The notes: a model not told the origin generated them from the sequence alone. Counted from the stretch's first letter, positions 1 through 9,103 are shown. The stretch: DNA of 64,000 nucleotides from Pseudoalteromonas piratica (GCF_000788395.1 NZ_CP009888.1:186001-250000); one strand, 5' to 3'. Translations and numbers: made by a program.

Positions 1-445
1 TAAGTTTTACTTTTGCTAGCTCAATATCCGTTAACGCTAAGTCATGTTGGCTTTGTACTAGATCAACCTGATTCGCTGCTGCACTGCTTGTTTTAGCAAG
101 CTTTTTCAGCCTTTCAAGCTCTTGGCGTTGATAAGTTAAATTAACTTCTGCCCGTCTTATCATAATACGCTGCTCTGCCGCTTCCAGTTCTAGTGGCAAC
201 ATTTCAATACGTGCAACCGCATCCCCCTGCTTAACCACCGCGCCTGGTTCCGCAACAAAGGCTAGCTTACCTGAAGTGCCCATTGTTAAGTCTACATCGC
301 CTTTACCTCGCAATGTGCCATTAAGCGCCACGGTTTGTACTAAGGGCGCCTGCTCAACAACATTGACAGCAACACTTGGCACAGCATAAAGAGGCGCAAC
401 AAAAAACGATGAAGCAACTAGCAGTGTATTAAATGGTTTATTCAT
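1..445 (-). CDS. RND efflux periplasmic adaptor (membrane fusion protein), 3' part outside window
   Basis: This is the N-terminal part of a membrane-fusion (HlyD/AcrA-type) adaptor that would link the inner-membrane pump encoded just upstream to an outer-membrane channel. The gene starts at an ATG at 445 and runs off the left edge. The first residues (MNKPFNTLLVASSFFVAP) form a signal peptide. They are followed by a lipoyl-like half motif rich in Val and Gly (GAVVKQGDAVARIE) and then a coiled-coil hairpin rich in Leu, Glu and Gln. A good ribosome site (GGGGA) overlaps the stop codon of the pump gene 11 bases upstream, so the two are co-translated. The order pump then adaptor is the reverse of the usual arrangement. 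The family is secure; the substrate is unknown. Confidence 0.85.
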   Translation of the reverse strand, partial: MNKPFNTLLVASSFFVAPLYAVPSVAVNVVEQAPLVQTVALNGTLRGKGDVDLTMGTSGKLAFVAEPGAVVKQGDAVARIEMLPLELEAAEQRIMIRRAEVNLTYQRQELERLKKLAKTSSAAANQVDLVQSQHDLALTDIELAKVKL

Positions 446-456
446 CTTGGTGTCCC

Positions 457-3400
457 CTACTTATTTGCAACCAGATCTAATGATGTTTTGTTATTTTTTG
501 TATTTGCCTGATGTAACTTGGGTGGCGCTTGTTTACCAAGCAGCAATAAACTTGGCATCAAAATCAAGGTAAACAAAGCACTAATCGCCATACCACCAAC
601 AATTACAGTTGCCAGTCCTCGGTAAATTTCAGAACCCACACCCGGCATTATCATCAGAGGCAACATACCAAAGAGGCTAGTTAAGGTACTTAAATAAACA
701 GGGCGAGCTCTTATTAGTACAGCATTTTCAACCGCTTCACGTCGTGATAGCCCCCCGCGTTCTCCTTGACGTGTTTGGTCAACAAGCAAGATTGCATTGT
801 TAACAACCAAGCCTAGCAAGATGATAAAGCCAATCATGGTCAGTAAATCGAGTGACTGGAAACTCACAACGTTAAGCGCAGCAAGTGCTAAAATACCGCC
901 GGCAATGGCCAGTGGCATTACCAATAATACTAACAAGCTGTCGCGTGCTGATTTAAACAACGCAGTCATTAACAAAAATAATATAAACAGTGCGAGTACA
1001 AAGTTATATGCCATCTCTTCGATTGCTGATTTCATTTTTTGTGCATTACCCGCCAAAATGGCATTGGCTGAACGCGGTAAGTTTTCGCGTACAACTGGCA
1101 TCACTTGCTCACTCAGTATTTTTTGTGCTTGTTGTAAGCTCATATTATTTGGCGGCGTAATTTGAATACTCACAGTACGATAACCATTTACACGCCGTAA
1201 TTGCGATGGCCCCACGGTACGCTCAATTGTTGCCAATTCTCCCAAGGTTTGTACGCCCGCAAGTGGTGTTGTTATCGGTAAATTTGCCAATTCTTCAGGG
1301 CTTTGCCAGGGCGTTGCGCGCAAAATAACATTCATACGCTCGTTACCATCAAAGTATTCACTGATAAACATACCACTGGTAAATGCTTGTACCGCACTGG
1401 CCACTTCACGACGCGTTAAACCAGCTTGGGTTATGCGCCTATCATTTGGTGTAAGCCTTAGCTCTGGTTCAGCCATATTCAATGAAGGTTGCGGCTGTGC
1501 CATTGCCTCAGGCATGGCTTTTTTCACTTCAGCAAGCGCTAATTGTGCACTCGACATTAGCTGTTCCATATCTGAGCCTTGCAAGTCGATACTTAAAGTA
1601 CGCCCATTGCCGCCATTGGCTACTTGGATCATTGAGCCTCTAAATAAAAAGACTTGCGTGTCGGGAAGCTCTGCAAAGATTTCTTCGCGCGCCACCTGCA
1701 TCAACTCTTCAACACGTTGCGCATCGGCAGAATAAATAAAGCCACCAGCATTTGAACCAAATACATAAAAGTTAAAATCTTTAATTGCTGGCGTCTTCTC
1801 ACCGAGATAATAAGGCATTAAACGCTGCTTAACTTTTTCTGCCAGTTCCTCTTCCATATAGTCAATATTGGCACCAGCAGGAGTCACTAAGCTATAGAAA
1901 AAGCCATCTGTTGGCGCTCTGGGCATAAAGTCTGTTTGTGGAACTAAGGTATATATCACAACCACTGAACCACCCAATAAACCAATCACCCATGAAACTT
2001 GTTTAGTTCGGGTACTGGTCAATCGCATAATGAAATTGGTCAGTCTGCGCCAATATGCATGAAACTTATCCTCATTATCTTCATTACCTAACAGGTATTT
2101 AGTTGCAATTGGGATAATGCTGATAGCACTAATTAATGACGCAATAACCGCAATAGAAAGCGTTAAGGCCAAATCAGAAAACAACTGCCCTTCAATACCC
2201 GCCATAAATAGAATCGGTAAGAAAATAGCCACACTGGTCGCTGTTGAAGCAAACAGTGCACCACTCACTTGCACAGCACCTTTAAGCACAGCTTGCTTTC
2301 GTGCCATGCCTTCTTGCATTAACCGGGAGATATTTTCTTGCACTATTATCGCAGCATCGAGCACTAAGCCTACTGCAAACGCCAAGCCCGCAAGTGATAC
2401 AACATTTAAACTACGATTAAAAATACTGAGCGCTAAAAATGCGACCATTAGTGACACCGGAATTGTCGATGCAATAATTAACGTTGTTCGCCAGCCTCTA
2501 AAAAACAGCCATAAAATACCACACGCCAATAACACGCCTAACCCAAGGTTACTTTTAACAAGTTGTAATGCATTACGAATATGCACGGATGCATCGTAGC
2601 TTAATTCAATCGCTAACCCTTCTTGGGCTAATATTCCCTCATTTAACTGCTTTATTGTGGCATTGAGTTCATCGAGTACCGCAACGGTATTAGATTCATT
2701 CGCACGTGTCAGGGTAATGTAATAAGCAGGTTTACCATTTCGTAGCGTCATCGCACGACGATCGGTTACTGTATTTTCGATTTGTGCCACATCGCCCAAG
2801 AAAATAGCGCGTTCACCTGAATAACCAATACGCATTTGCGCCATATTATCAACGTCATACTGGCCAGTGAAACGGACAGTATATTGGCGACGGCCAACAT
2901 CCGCGATACCACCTGAAGTATCAGTAGAAGAAGCCAAAGTTTGGCTAATTTGATTTAAGCTAACGCCAAGCGCAGCGGCTTTATGCGGATCAAAGGTAAC
3001 GCGAAGCTCACGTGGTCGTTCACTTGCCAAGTTAACAAATGCAACGCCTGGAATTTTAGCCAAACGCGGTTGAATCAATTCATCGATTTGTTTTTGATAG
3101 CGAGCCATATCAAGATGTCCGCTGCTTTCAGTAGGTACAACCAGCAAGGTTGCCGCAGTTGGTCCCCCAGAGCCAGGCCCTGCATTACCACCCGCAGTAA
3201 CAATTGGATCCATTGCATCTAATGGTAATGGCGGTGCTTGGTTTAGGCTGTTAAGTACATTTAGCATCGCCTCTTGCATGTCACTGCCAACCGCAAAGGT
3301 TAAATTTATAAAGCCTTGGCCTTGGTTTATTTGCGTATTTACCTCAAGCGCACCAGGGGTGTTTTTGACCGCATTTTCCAGCGGTTCAATAATCACAGAC

Positions 3401-3579
3401 TCAATTTCTTCTGGTGCAGCTTGGCGCCAACCAGACATTATGGTGATTTGAGGTTGTTCAATATCAGGGGTTAGTTGAATAGGTAGTTTAAAAATACTGA
3501 TAGTGCCAAACAGCATAATCAGCACTAAAATTACCAGCACACTGGCTGGATTTTTTAAGGAACTTCGCGTGATATTCAT
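457..3579 (-). CDS. RND family efflux pump, inner-membrane permease with non-canonical proton-relay residues
   Basis: A 1040-residue resistance-nodulation-division permease, normal length for the AcrB/HAE1-like superfamily. The layout is typical: one N-terminal membrane helix (about 12-32), a large periplasmic loop, a block of helices (about 335-500), a second periplasmic loop and a final helix block (about 860-1020). Such pumps export drugs, detergents or metals using the proton gradient. The TM4 motif reads VGLVLDAAIIVQEN, so Asp408 is followed by Ala where AcrB has two aspartates. The TM10 motif reads GLVVNNAILLVDQ (Asn927-Asn928) where AcrB has the relay lysine. CusA-type metal pumps also have a single Asp in TM4, but the remaining sequence does not settle the substrate. 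It is followed 11 bases later by its adaptor gene on the same strand. Confidence 0.9.
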   Translation of the reverse strand: MNITRSSLKNPASVLVILVLIMLFGTISIFKLPIQLTPDIEQPQITIMSGWRQAAPEEIESVIIEPLENAVKNTPGALEVNTQINQGQGFINLTFAVGSDMQEAMLNVLNSLNQAPPLPLDAMDPIVTAGGNAGPGSGGPTAATLLVVPTESSGHLDMARYQKQIDELIQPRLAKIPGVAFVNLASERPRELRVTFDPHKAAALGVSLNQISQTLASSTDTSGGIADVGRRQYTVRFTGQYDVDNMAQMRIGYSGERAIFLGDVAQIENTVTDRRAMTLRNGKPAYYITLTRANESNTVAVLDELNATIKQLNEGILAQEGLAIELSYDASVHIRNALQLVKSNLGLGVLLACGILWLFFRGWRTTLIIASTIPVSLMVAFLALSIFNRSLNVVSLAGLAFAVGLVLDAAIIVQENISRLMQEGMARKQAVLKGAVQVSGALFASTATSVAIFLPILFMAGIEGQLFSDLALTLSIAVIASLISAISIIPIATKYLLGNEDNEDKFHAYWRRLTNFIMRLTSTRTKQVSWVIGLLGGSVVVIYTLVPQTDFMPRAPTDGFFYSLVTPAGANIDYMEEELAEKVKQRLMPYYLGEKTPAIKDFNFYVFGSNAGGFIYSADAQRVEELMQVAREEIFAELPDTQVFLFRGSMIQVANGGNGRTLSIDLQGSDMEQLMSSAQLALAEVKKAMPEAMAQPQPSLNMAEPELRLTPNDRRITQAGLTRREVASAVQAFTSGMFISEYFDGNERMNVILRATPWQSPEELANLPITTPLAGVQTLGELATIERTVGPSQLRRVNGYRTVSIQITPPNNMSLQQAQKILSEQVMPVVRENLPRSANAILAGNAQKMKSAIEEMAYNFVLALFILFLLMTALFKSARDSLLVLLVMPLAIAGGILALAALNVVSFQSLDLLTMIGFIILLGLVVNNAILLVDQTRQGERGGLSRREAVENAVLIRARPVYLSTLTSLFGMLPLMIMPGVGSEIYRGLATVIVGGMAISALFTLILMPSLLLLGKQAPPKLHQANTKNNKTSLDLVANK

Positions 3580-3707
3580 AATGATAATACAGGGGTTTAA
3601 CTAGGTGTAGTCTAGTTGTTTGTACTATCATTGCTAGTTGTAATTTGTGTGAAAATATTTCGTAAAGACAAACACACAATTAATAAGGTTTAATTACTGA
3701 GAAATGA

Positions 3708-3746
3708 ACAAAATCATCTAAAAAAGAAGTTTATAGATGATTTTGT
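3708..3746 (-). terminator. Inverted repeat, probable terminator of the sseA-like operon
   Basis: A 12-bp inverted repeat (ACAAAATCATCT / AGATGATTTTGT) with a 15-base loop ends two bases before the sulfurtransferase stop codon. It lies between two minus-strand genes. The T-tract is weak, so termination is inferred mainly from position. Confidence 0.5.
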
Positions 3747-3747
3747 T

Positions 3748-4599
3748 TTAAACTGTATCTATTGGTAATAGCTTGTCTTTACCCCACTCGCTCCAGCTGC
3801 CGTCGTAAACTTTTACCTGTTCAAACCCTGCAATGTCTGCCGCTAAGGCTAAAATACATGCGGTAACACCCGAACCACAACTAAATATAAACTCTTTTGG
3901 TGCAGGTACTAACTCGTTAAAAATACGTTTTAACTCATTTTCATCAAGCAATGCGCCTTGTTTTATCAAACTGGCATAATGCAAATTTAAAGAGTTAGGT
4001 ATATGACCACTTCGCATTCCTAAACGAGGTTCAGTTTCTTGCCCGCTGAAACGACCATACCCTCTTGCGTCAACAATTTGAATATCGTCATTATTAATAG
4101 CATTTAGCACATAGTGTTTATCAACAAATAACTGCTTGTCTTGCGTAACCACAAAGTCACCATCACCACTTGGCTCTTGGTAATTATCAACTGTTTCATA
4201 ACCTTGTGCTTGCCACGCAGGTAAACCACCTCGCAAAATAGCTACATTATCAAATCCCATGGTTTTAAACATAAACCATGCTCGGGCAGCTGAAAAGAGA
4301 CCTTGCTTATCGTACACCACAAGATATGAGTTATGTTTAACGCCGAGTTGCTTTACCTTTTCTTCGAAAATAGTCGCGCTCGGCATCATATTAGGACTTG
4401 ATGCGTTGGTGTCGACAATATTATTGCTAAAATCAAAGCGCAATGCGCCGGGAATAACCCCCTTAGCTTCAATACTCGATTTGTTTATCGGATTATCCAT
4501 ACTGGCATCAAGCACTAACAAGTTTGAATCGTTCAAGTGTGCATTTAGCCAATCACAGTCAACTTGAAAGTGATGATTGATAAGTTTTTGCTCTGTCAT
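3748..4599 (-). CDS. sseA: Sulfurtransferase, 3-mercaptopyruvate/thiosulfate type (tandem rhodanese)
   Basis: A 283-residue two-domain rhodanese, the usual length of SseA. The C-terminal active-site loop is CGSGVTAC with the sulfur-carrying Cys241. The CG[ST]GVTA form is the signature of 3-mercaptopyruvate sulfurtransferases, as opposed to CRKGVTA of thiosulfate-specific enzymes. The N-terminal domain is the inactive rhodanese fold with the usual DARGYGRF-like element at the inter-domain region. It would transfer sulfane sulfur from 3-mercaptopyruvate to thiols or cyanide in the cytoplasm. The ATG overlaps the TAA of the upstream YggN-like gene by one base (TAATG), so translation is probably coupled. 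A strong hairpin follows the stop. Confidence 0.9.
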   Translation of the reverse strand: MTEQKLINHHFQVDCDWLNAHLNDSNLLVLDASMDNPINKSSIEAKGVIPGALRFDFSNNIVDTNASSPNMMPSATIFEEKVKQLGVKHNSYLVVYDKQGLFSAARAWFMFKTMGFDNVAILRGGLPAWQAQGYETVDNYQEPSGDGDFVVTQDKQLFVDKHYVLNAINNDDIQIVDARGYGRFSGQETEPRLGMRSGHIPNSLNLHYASLIKQGALLDENELKRIFNELVPAPKEFIFSCGSGVTACILALAADIAGFEQVKVYDGSWSEWGKDKLLPIDTV

Positions 4600-5390
4600 T
4601 ACAAACTCAATCCTTTTACCTGTACTAAGTCAAAATCAGCAAGTTCAGGCACTAACTGTTGTAACTTGTCTTCCGTTTCATTCAACGTACGTAAACAGCC
4701 GCAGTATTCATTGGCTTTATCTTCTAACTGCACGACTTTTTTCTGTAATGACTTGTCTATTTCACTCGAAATAATGTCAATGCGTTCACCCATACCACTA
4801 ATTTTTTGTTCGATATTCCCTTCATTTGATTCAAACGCATCGCCTAGCGCAACTAAAATAGCCCCTAGCGAACCATGAACAGCAGAGTGAATTTTTTGGC
4901 TGATCTCTTTTTCAAAAAAATCATCTAATTTAGAAAGGGATTGAGGCGCAATGTAGTAAAAGTCATCGCCGACTTTAAACTTATCTTTTAGAGCAATTTC
5001 AACATATTTTAGCTGATCTTTAAGAACCTCAGGTTCTTTATCTGTAAAACCTGTTACCACTTGCTCTATGGCAGAAAGGCCTAAGTTAACACCATCGGTA
5101 GCAAGCTTAACAAGCTCAGGCACAGTGTTTCTTAACCCTTTGCTGTACTCTCTAAGAATTTGCTCTTCATCTTGGTTTAGTTCAATCCAACGACCTCTAA
5201 TAAAAAGCTGTGAATCATCATTAATTTGCACATTAGTTTGGCCATTATCGACAATGCGAATTACATCATTAGTGATAATTACACCATGACCTAATTCAAC
5301 ATCACATAATTCATCCGCTAACAAAGGACTTGAAAACAATAAGATTACAACCAAGCAGACCCAAAATCGCACCAATTTCATAACTACCAC
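4599..5390 (-). CDS. YggN-like periplasmic protein (DUF2884 family)
   Basis: A 263-residue exported protein of unknown function. The N-terminus has a signal peptide (KLVRFWVCLVVILLFSSPLL, then ADE) with likely cleavage after Leu-Ala. The mature part resembles E. coli YggN: a short beta-rich segment with an IRGRWIELNQDEE-like element, then a long helical region (about 70-250) and a conserved pair of cysteines near the end (CGC). I assign DUF2884 from this overall pattern, not from a search. Translation may begin at the first codon or at the Met four codons in, which is the better signal-peptide start. It is the first gene of a two-gene unit whose stop overlaps the sseA-like start. Confidence 0.7.
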   Translation of the reverse strand: MVVMKLVRFWVCLVVILLFSSPLLADELCDVELGHGVIITNDVIRIVDNGQTNVQINDDSQLFIRGRWIELNQDEEQILREYSKGLRNTVPELVKLATDGVNLGLSAIEQVVTGFTDKEPEVLKDQLKYVEIALKDKFKVGDDFYYIAPQSLSKLDDFFEKEISQKIHSAVHGSLGAILVALGDAFESNEGNIEQKISGMGERIDIISSEIDKSLQKKVVQLEDKANEYCGCLRTLNETEDKLQQLVPELADFDLVQVKGLSL

Positions 5391-5441
5391 ACCCTAAAGA
5401 TAACTTCGCAAGATTAGCAAACTAACAAGGTGTATACAAAG

Positions 5442-5957
5442 TCATTTCGCATATCGCATTAAACGTAAATGGATATCTGACGTCTTACTTCTTAGGTTAG
5501 TTTTACCACTATAAAACGCCACCGCCCACGCTTGGGATGCATTACCTACACCACTAGAGCTGGTCCAGTAATTTTGCGCAATAGTGACAGGAAACAAGGT
5601 TTTGTTTATAGCTGCATCGACACATTGACGTTCCACAATGGTGCTAAGCTCTTTAACATTAGGCAATTGCCAATCGTCAAACCCAGCAAACTGGTATTGA
5701 GAACCTGTTTGCAAGGCTTGTTGCCAAGTTAACTGTTCAACACCGCCAGTACATGTTTGATTGTTAGCGTCCCAACTTTGACCAATACTGCAACGCATCC
5801 ACATTATACCGGTTAAATTATCCGTTACTGTGCCATCATTGTTTATTGTAAACTGAGCAGTTGGTGTTGTTTCTGGCACGCTCGTGAAGCAGGTTTGTGC
5901 AGTTAAAGGGAAAACAACAATACAGCTTAAAATTAAGGTAAATTTAATTAGGTTCAT
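5442..5957 (-). CDS. Secreted DUF1566 (Lcl C-terminal-type) domain protein
   Basis: A 171-residue exported protein. The chosen ATG at 5957 is preceded by GGGGAG and opens a clean signal peptide (MNLIKFTLILSCIVVFPLTA). The longer reading frame upstream would bury this in a non-signal sequence. The mature part carries the DUF1566 signature: TVTDNLTGIMWMRC, then LTWQQAL, WQLPNVKEL, YWTSSS and a final LRLMRYA. This fold is common in surface and lipoproteins of marine gammaproteobacteria and is related to C-type-lectin-like or FGE-like folds; its ligand is unknown. The gene starts 13 bases after the stop of a lipoprotein with the same domain, so the pair is one operon. Confidence 0.75.
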   Translation of the reverse strand: MNLIKFTLILSCIVVFPLTAQTCFTSVPETTPTAQFTINNDGTVTDNLTGIMWMRCSIGQSWDANNQTCTGGVEQLTWQQALQTGSQYQFAGFDDWQLPNVKELSTIVERQCVDAAINKTLFPVTIAQNYWTSSSGVGNASQAWAVAFYSGKTNLRSKTSDIHLRLMRYAK

Positions 5958-5970
5958 TCTTACTCCCCAC

Positions 5971-7665
5971 TTAATCGTTGTTACTGGTATCTCGTACCAG
6001 ACGCACATAACCCAAATTTCGTTTAGGGTAACCAATATCTTTGCCTGAAATCATATCAATCGCCCAGGCAAAGGCATTTTCACCACCTTCAACACTGGTT
6101 TGCATCGTCCAATAGGGGACTACATCATTTATTAATTGCGTTGCAGTGTTAGGAAAGAAATCAGCAATCATCACGCTGCCAGAGCCTTCTTGTGCAAAAG
6201 AAAGTAATGAACTTAATTCACTGTGCGTCGGCACCCGCCAATTGTTACCACCACAATAGTTAGCCTCGTTAACTTCTGTGATGTATTGTTCCAAACCACA
6301 ATTAACAGTACTAGGACAAGAAGTGCGAGCAGGTGCTTCAAAGCCTGACTCCCCCCCATTATTAACCGAGGTTAAAAACCAACTGTAACTATTTTGCGCT
6401 TCGCGCAATTGAGTAGCCGGCAAAGTACCACTAGTGGCTTGCTTCACTTCCCAAATTAAACCGGAAATATTGTCTCTAACACAACTAAACGTAGTGCTGC
6501 TATCTGGTAGCTCACCTGCAAACTGATCGAGTTTAGTAAAATCAAAAGCACCCGGCCCACTGCCCACTTTATCGAGCAAACTGGCATGCACGTCACGACC
6601 TCTTGATGCATCTTGACCTGGGAAGTCAGTCGACACGCAATTGGTCAGCGCTTGACTGTTATCAAAACAGCGGTTCATACCCGTATCGTTAATAAGACCT
6701 AAAGCTTTTGGCTCTGCAAGCACTTGAGTTTGTGCGCTATCCGTTCGATTGGCACTGTCGCGAACCGTTACTTCGAATGTTAAAGCTTCAGGCGCATCGA
6801 CATCAGGCACTATAAATTGGGTTTGGCACAATTCAGGATTATTCAAGGTGACTGTGGTGCCTGATTGCTGTACCCATGCACAGGAAAAACTCGATTCAAC
6901 ACTGGTAGATTTTGTCGCATCTAAGGTTACCGTTGAAAATTCAAATGCGCTTTGGTTAGCACCTGCATTGGCATAAAGCAGTTGGTTACTTTGTTGTAAG
7001 GTGAGTGTCAGCGAGTTGCTCTTTAGCCCACCCTCATCATCTGTAATGGTTAATTCAAAGGTAACATCTTCATTTTGAGCTAATAACGGGTGGCTGAATG
7101 ACAAATTAGCAGACGTTGTATCTGTAATTGCAATGTTAGAACCTGCAATTTGTTGCCACTTATAATCGACAAGTTTGCCATTTTCATCGGGGTCAAATGA
7201 GTCTGCGCTTGAAAGTACAATGGTGTCGTCATATTGTGAGGGCAAGGTACTTGGTGCTGTTTGTTTAATCACCACTACAGGTAATAAATTCACTGAATTA
7301 ACTGAAACTAATACAGAGTCATTGACTGTGCGATTATCAGGCGCAACATATTCAACACTAAATTCTAATACCTGATCTTGCTTTACATCAGGTGCAGTCA
7401 CATCATGCTTAGCGCCCTCTAAAGGAAAGCCTTCAATTTGTGGCCCACTTAATTGACGCCAAGTAAATTTGCCCCCTTCGGGACTAGCTACCGCAGCTAG
7501 TGTGAACGTTAATTTTTCATCAAGTGATATATCTGAGCCCGCATTTACTGAAAGCGGTTGCGTCACCGAGTTATCATCAGATGAATTTGAACTACCACCG
7601 CAGCCGAGCAATACCAGCGCACACATTGAAGCAACAATTGTTGCACGCTGTGTTTGTTTAATCAT
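5971..7665 (-). CDS. Lipoprotein with Ig/PKD-like repeats and a C-terminal DUF1566 domain
   Basis: A 564-residue surface lipoprotein. The ATG at 7665 opens a lipoprotein signal with lipobox LLGC (MCALVLLGCGGSSNSSDDN); the longer upstream frame lacks a sensible signal. Three cadherin/PKD-like repeats follow (about 40-330), each with the W-QQ-SG and LTFELTV-type strands. The last 220 residues are a DUF1566 domain (SGLIWEVKQ, NNWRVPTHSELSSLL, YWTMQTS, and YVRLVRD at the end). The combination suggests a cell-surface adhesin or ligand-binding protein. The start is preceded by AGGTAG. It forms an operon with the smaller DUF1566 protein downstream. Function beyond surface display is not evident. Confidence 0.8.
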   Translation of the reverse strand: MIKQTQRATIVASMCALVLLGCGGSSNSSDDNSVTQPLSVNAGSDISLDEKLTFTLAAVASPEGGKFTWRQLSGPQIEGFPLEGAKHDVTAPDVKQDQVLEFSVEYVAPDNRTVNDSVLVSVNSVNLLPVVVIKQTAPSTLPSQYDDTIVLSSADSFDPDENGKLVDYKWQQIAGSNIAITDTTSANLSFSHPLLAQNEDVTFELTITDDEGGLKSNSLTLTLQQSNQLLYANAGANQSAFEFSTVTLDATKSTSVESSFSCAWVQQSGTTVTLNNPELCQTQFIVPDVDAPEALTFEVTVRDSANRTDSAQTQVLAEPKALGLINDTGMNRCFDNSQALTNCVSTDFPGQDASRGRDVHASLLDKVGSGPGAFDFTKLDQFAGELPDSSTTFSCVRDNISGLIWEVKQATSGTLPATQLREAQNSYSWFLTSVNNGGESGFEAPARTSCPSTVNCGLEQYITEVNEANYCGGNNWRVPTHSELSSLLSFAQEGSGSVMIADFFPNTATQLINDVVPYWTMQTSVEGGENAFAWAIDMISGKDIGYPKRNLGYVRLVRDTSNND

Positions 7666-7710
7666 AACGCTACCTAACCCCAAATTATGAAAAATATAAA
7701 TTAAGATGCA

Positions 7711-7749
7711 AAAAAGCAGCCACAATTTTCAAATCATGGCTGCTTTTTA
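7711..7749 (-). terminator. Rho-independent terminator
   Basis: Hairpin AAAAGCAGCCA / TGGCTGCTTTT with an A-run before and a T-run after, so it can work in both directions. It sits 25 bases downstream of the 110-residue gene on the minus strand and upstream of the lipoprotein gene. Confidence 0.75.
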
Positions 7750-7773
7750 ATAATCGAATAATTTTTTTAGTAA

Positions 7774-8106
7774 CTACATATAGCTTTCTTGATGCACTCG
7801 CACAAACAACTTAGTACCAACTTTTGAGTAATCTACTTTGTATTCACGCCCATCAAGCGCTTGTAAAAACAATAACTGTTTCTCTTCACCGAAAACATCG
7901 GGTGAGCCAATTTGAACAATTTCCAAATACCGCTCTTTTGCTTCGCGACGATTGCGCGGCACACTTTCTTTGAATGGTTGTAACCCATCTGATGTCACAC
8001 GTATTTTAGGGTGACTTTCGCCATTTATAATTACTAGGTCGTATTTTTTTTCTTTATGAATTATTGTGTTACGACCACTTTTTACAAATGCTCTTTCTGT
8101 TGTCAT
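7774..8106 (-). CDS. Conserved-looking hypothetical protein, 110 residues
   Basis: A small soluble protein of mixed charge with no signal peptide, membrane helix or motif that I recognise. The ATG at 8106 is chosen because GGAAAG lies at a good distance upstream; the in-frame TTG five codons earlier would overlap that site. The sequence has an N-terminal beta-rich part (KSGRNTIIHKEKKYDLVIIN) and a central PRNRREAKERYLEI helix. It is followed by a good terminator and separated by about 80 bases from the next gene upstream, so it is probably a single-gene unit. Function unknown. Confidence 0.6.
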   Translation of the reverse strand: MTTERAFVKSGRNTIIHKEKKYDLVIINGESHPKIRVTSDGLQPFKESVPRNRREAKERYLEIVQIGSPDVFGEEKQLLFLQALDGREYKVDYSKVGTKLFVRVHQESYM

Positions 8107-8182
8107 ATTCAATCTTTCCAAAGCACAGTTGTTAATTTAACGGGGTGCTTGTTCAAATTCTAACGATTCAAACCAACTATTT

Positions 8183-8875
8183 CTAATTGATACTACTATA
8201 TTTTTCTATCGTTTTCTCGGGATCTCGCAGCCAATGCTGTAATAAATTCTCAAACTCTTCTGCAGAGCGATCAAAGTAATTATAGGATATTAAAAAGTGA
8301 TAGCCAAAAAGGGTATCAAAATGTTCAAGCCGATGTGTCAGCATCGCCAGTAATCCATTTGTATTAAACTTATCATGGTATTTACTTTCTTCTATCAGCC
8401 AATCTTCGGGCACATTACCTGTCGGCCACTTTATTTTTATACCAGCAATCAACCAACTTCGCTGCTCCATAATTAGTTTGAGCGCTAACCTCGGTGGCAT
8501 TCGTTTAATCAACGGTGACAACGATTTTAGTTTCAACCCCAAACAGGGTAACTCAAGGAACTGTTGATCATTACTTATCTGGACTTGACCAATTGAAGCG
8601 ATATTTTTACGAGAGATGCGCACTTTGCCATATCGATGATAGAACACTAAACCATTCTTACTAAGCACTAAGTTATAGCGTGGTTCTGATAACTTAAAAT
8701 AACCAATTAACATGGCAAACAAAGATGCGATAATAACAGCAAAGTCAAAAATACTGACTGGATCAGGTTTAAACTTCACAACCAGTAACACCGCAATGAG
8801 TACGACACCACCTGCAACTAAAAACTCACCGCCATGCTTATGTGCGTTTGCTGAAATTTTGATACGTTTTGTCAT
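8183..8875 (-). CDS. Two-helix membrane protein, possibly DUF2982 family
   Basis: A 230-residue membrane protein with two hydrophobic helices near the N-terminus (about 18-36 and 43-61) and a long cytoplasmic C-terminal part. After the helices a beta-rich segment resembles a PH-like module (YNLVLSKNGLVFYHRYGKVR and following). The last 60 residues are helical (EEFENLLQHWLRDPEKTIEKY). The overall plan matches a family I know as DUF2982 in Shewanella and Vibrio, but this is recollection and not a search. The start is the ATG at 8875; a TTG eight codons upstream is possible. It lies 7 bases after a 33-codon gene, so the two probably form an operon. Confidence 0.6.
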   Translation of the reverse strand: MTKRIKISANAHKHGGEFLVAGGVVLIAVLLVVKFKPDPVSIFDFAVIIASLFAMLIGYFKLSEPRYNLVLSKNGLVFYHRYGKVRISRKNIASIGQVQISNDQQFLELPCLGLKLKSLSPLIKRMPPRLALKLIMEQRSWLIAGIKIKWPTGNVPEDWLIEESKYHDKFNTNGLLAMLTHRLEHFDTLFGYHFLISYNYFDRSAEEFENLLQHWLRDPEKTIEKYSSIN

Positions 8876-8882
8876 TGTTACG

Positions 8883-8984
8883 TTAGGTCCAAAAAGCAAA
8901 ATAAAACAAAGCCATTAAAATAGCCCAAACTAACATCGCCCTTATTTGCCTACAATAGGGACAACCTTTACTTTTATTTTTCAT
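8883..8984 (-). CDS. 33-residue CxxC membrane microprotein (candidate)
   Basis: A 33-codon reading frame that begins ATG at 8984 and ends TAA at 8883, seven bases before the start of the two-helix membrane protein. The product has a basic head with a CPYC motif (KNKSKGCPYCRQIRA) and a single hydrophobic helix (MLVWAILMALFYFAFW). The CxxC next to a membrane anchor suggests metal or redox binding at the inner face. A GAAGAG lies directly before the ATG, which is closer than ideal for a ribosome site. The clean head-plus-helix design and tight spacing to the next gene argue for a real gene, but this rests on one sequence. Confidence 0.5.
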   Translation of the reverse strand: MKNKSKGCPYCRQIRAMLVWAILMALFYFAFWT

Positions 8985-9103
8985 CTCTTCTATATATCAA
9001 CATAAAAAACACGTTTAATTCACAATATTATACGATGCCTAACACGCACAAGTTCTAAACTGTTTAGTAGAATAGTAAACCCCGAACAGTTGCGAGAATT
9101 GCT

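Noticed and set aside
3488..3679. A 63-codon frame overlapping the start of the RND pump gene
   Set aside because: It overlaps a secure gene in another frame and lacks a ribosome site or recognisable product.
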